From assembly GCF_016741815.1 (NCBI RefSeq), contig NZ_JAERRJ010000024.1, positions 1-55,015 of the forward strand: DNA of 55,015 nt, read 5' to 3'. Positions 53,631-55,015 of the stretch are shown here, one piece after another; the stretch's first letter is position 1, and each line of letters starts with the position of its first letter. The notes beneath the pieces were generated by a model. It did not search any database. It worked only from the letters and a program-made list of their open reading frames with translations, and was not told the origin of the DNA. Made by a program: the position numbers and the translations under genes. The DNA is from Nocardia acididurans (GTDB lineage: Bacteria; Actinomycetota; Actinomycetes; Mycobacteriales; Mycobacteriaceae).

Positions 53631-53747
53631 GGCTCACGGTCGGTGAGGCGCTGGAATGGCGATTCGATTCCGCGCGCGTTGTTGAACGATATCCAGGACG
53701 CGATCCGGGACCTGGTGATCGACAGCGGGAGTGGCCGCAGCCCGTAA
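53631..53747 (+). pseudogene. N-terminal remnant of the partner gene (module D)
   Basis: LEWRFDSAR in one frame and LLNDIQDAIRDLVIDSGSGR in the next match LEWKFDSARRVLDDIEAAIA at the start of the 22497 protein. It follows the broken EspC-like gene by 16 bases, then hits a stop and shows no further homology. So this is a decayed copy of the two-gene module. Confidence 0.7.
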
Positions 53748-54017
53748 CCGATGCGCGCATGGCGTTCGGCTGAGTATGTCGTTCAGGAGTTCAGCAGGCG
53801 GTGCAGGACGCTGATCATGTCTGTGACGAAGGTTCGACGGGCCGCCTCGGGGAGTCGATCTGGGCGACGAATCGACAGACAGACAGGCAACGGAAGCCGA
53901 CGTCACCTGGTCTGGATCAGGTTGCAGGACAGTGGTTTTACCTGTTCCTACTGCCGGGAAGGGGCTCGTGGTCGGTTAACGTTTGCTGCTTCGACCATCG
54001 CGGGCGGAGGACAGGGT

Positions 54018-54623
54018 ATGGCGGATCGCTTTCGCACGATCGTCGACATCGACGCAGGGTTCGCCGAGGCATCGGCTTTGGCCGAGACGGTGCTCGACTG
54101 GCTCGTTGCGACGCAGGTCGTGGAATCCGAGCCGACCGATCGGGTGTATTTTTCCGATTCGGGGTACCCGCCCGGGACCGCCGCGTCACGGGTGGTCGAG
54201 TGGGCCGCTGATACGATCGCGCCGTACAGCATGGTGACCAATGGTCTGGTGATCCATACTGGCCGTGAGGTCTTCGGGTACTACCGGGAGGACGGTTTCC
54301 CGGACGCGGCGATCTGTCCGGCCTGCCACACGATGACGCCGCGGGCGGACTCGGAAGCCGGATCCGCGAGTGAATTCTGGAAGCTGTTCGAGGTCGATGG
54401 CCTGGCCGGGTGGTTCGCCGGTGATGACGCTGCGGGTGTGCCGTGCCCGGCGTGCGGGGAGCGCATTCGCTTGGTCGAATGGCGATGGGCCGGTCACGCT
54501 CTCGCGTTCGGATGCCTGGGGTTCACGTTCTGGAACTGGCCCCCTTTGCGTCCGGAATTCCTGGCAGAGTTCGCCGAGCGCTTGGACGGTCACCGCACCA
54601 TCGTCGTCGCGGGCGTGTTCTGA
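54018..54623 (+). CDS. Unrecognised protein with two CPAC zinc-ribbon motifs
   Basis: 201 residues from the ATG at 54018 (GGCGGAGGACAGGGT upstream). The N-terminal half is alpha/beta (FAEASALAETVLDWLVATQV; YSMVTNGLVIHTGREVFGYY). CPACHTM (about 95) and CPACGERI (about 140) probably form a split zinc ribbon. The end is Trp/Phe-rich (CLGFTFWNWPPL). No catalytic motif; DNA- or protein-binding possible. Confidence 0.75.
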   Translation: MADRFRTIVDIDAGFAEASALAETVLDWLVATQVVESEPTDRVYFSDSGYPPGTAASRVVEWAADTIAPYSMVTNGLVIHTGREVFGYYREDGFPDAAICPACHTMTPRADSEAGSASEFWKLFEVDGLAGWFAGDDAAGVPCPACGERIRLVEWRWAGHALAFGCLGFTFWNWPPLRPEFLAEFAERLDGHRTIVVAGVF

Positions 54624-54894
54624 TCCCGGGGCGGTGACACGTGCACGAAAATCTTGTTTGCGACTCGCGCGCACGCAGTGTGGGCCTTTCCGAGATCGCG
54701 AACTGCTCACCGCTGCTTGAGGATTGACGATGTCGCTGGTACCGGACTCGACAGCGGTTCGATGATGCTTCCCATCGGTGGCGGTAGGTGCCGGTGACGC
54801 TGCCGAACGGCCATGCAGACTCACTCCACGATAGCCAGCCTTGTGCACTTCCAACCCCGCAGCGTGGACAGGCACCTTGACGATCGGATCGACC

Positions 54895-55015
54895 ATGAAT
54901 GCAGCGGATGAGGGAATGCAGGCTTCGGGGAGAAGCCTGTGTCGGCGGCGGAGACTTGTCGTGGGCATCACCGGCGCGACCGGCGCCGTTCTGGGTGTGC
55001 GGATGCTCGAAGCGT
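54895..55015 (+). CDS. UbiX/Pad1-like flavin prenyltransferase, N-terminus only (partial)
   Basis: Forty codons before the window end. After a 20-residue basic leader, RLVVGITGATGAVLGVRMLE is the classic start of UbiX/Pad1-type flavoproteins (GxTGA[ST]GA loop that binds FMN). These enzymes make prenylated FMN for UbiD-type decarboxylases. The leader is longer than usual; a second ATG lies at 54916. The neighbouring UbiD gene, if any, is outside the window. Confidence 0.75.
   Translation, partial: MNAADEGMQASGRSLCRRRRLVVGITGATGAVLGVRMLEA

Noticed and set aside
54186..54971. 261-codon minus-strand frame at the window end
   Set aside because: It is antisense to the zinc-ribbon gene and the UbiX-like start, and has no recognisable features.
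1..55015. tRNA, rRNA or CRISPR array
   Set aside because: No T-loop plus acceptor pairing consistent with a tRNA was noticed, no rRNA-like sequence, and no regularly spaced identical repeats.

Overview
The window is high-GC actinobacterial DNA, most likely from a mycolic-acid-containing genus such as Nocardia (inference). The pointers are a cutinase-family secreted esterase, an antigen-85-type mycolyltransferase pseudogene, DUF397 proteins, EspC-like small proteins, conjugation ATPases of the SCO6880/VirB4 kind found in actinobacterial integrative elements and plasmids, and actinobacterial IS types. There is no rRNA, recognisable tRNA or CRISPR array. The whole window looks like accessory DNA, with five identifiable mobile elements and at least eight decayed genes.

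Region 1 (1-14092, all minus strand) is a compact conjugation operon with many ATGA stop/start overlaps. In transcription order it encodes a glycine-zipper exported protein, a membrane-anchored protein, a MinD-like protein without the usual P-loop lysine, a secreted cutinase, a second lysine-less P-loop protein, two tiny two-helix membrane proteins (pilin or VirB3-like candidates), a lipoprotein and a related anchored protein, a VirB6/TrbL-like channel protein, an SCO6880-type protein, the VirB4-like ATPase, an OrfA-like helix-turn-helix protein, a two-domain cell-wall hydrolase (M23 plus lytic transglycosylase), a small anchored protein, and the first codons of a further gene. Relaxase and integrase are not in the window. 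A hairpin-bearing segment (14250-15068) lies upstream.

Region 2 (15400-19560) holds a SAM methyltransferase and a DNA-binding-type regulator on the minus strand, a divergent GAF-like protein, and an alpha/beta hydrolase. Two inverted repeats at the divergent promoter look like operators.

Region 3 (19800-37400) is a patchwork: an IS3 element, a gamma-glutamyltransferase pseudogene followed by an EspC-like/partner gene pair, tandem DUF397 genes, an MFS exporter, a possible toxin-antitoxin pair, several unrecognised proteins, a second EspC-like/partner pair, an IS3 element split by an IS110 element with a long non-coding end that may carry a bridge RNA, DUF397 debris, and a nitrilase pseudogene that has lost both its catalytic Glu (amber codon) and its Cys.

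Region 4 (37619-44613) is a complete Tn3-family transposon with 41-bp perfect inverted repeats, a 5-bp ATGTA target duplication, a DUF1152 cargo gene and a serine resolvase. Its transposase gene is split by an IS5-family element.

Region 5 (44794-55015) carries a secreted transglycosylase, several small exported proteins, an ankyrin protein, a mycolyltransferase pseudogene, an intact lipoprotein gamma-glutamyltransferase behind another EspC-like/partner pair, a decayed fourth pair, a zinc-ribbon-like protein and the start of a UbiX-like gene. The most interesting non-mobile signal is the recurrence of the EspC-like gene, ~190-aa partner and gamma-glutamyltransferase arrangement, intact once and decayed once, with two further gene pairs.
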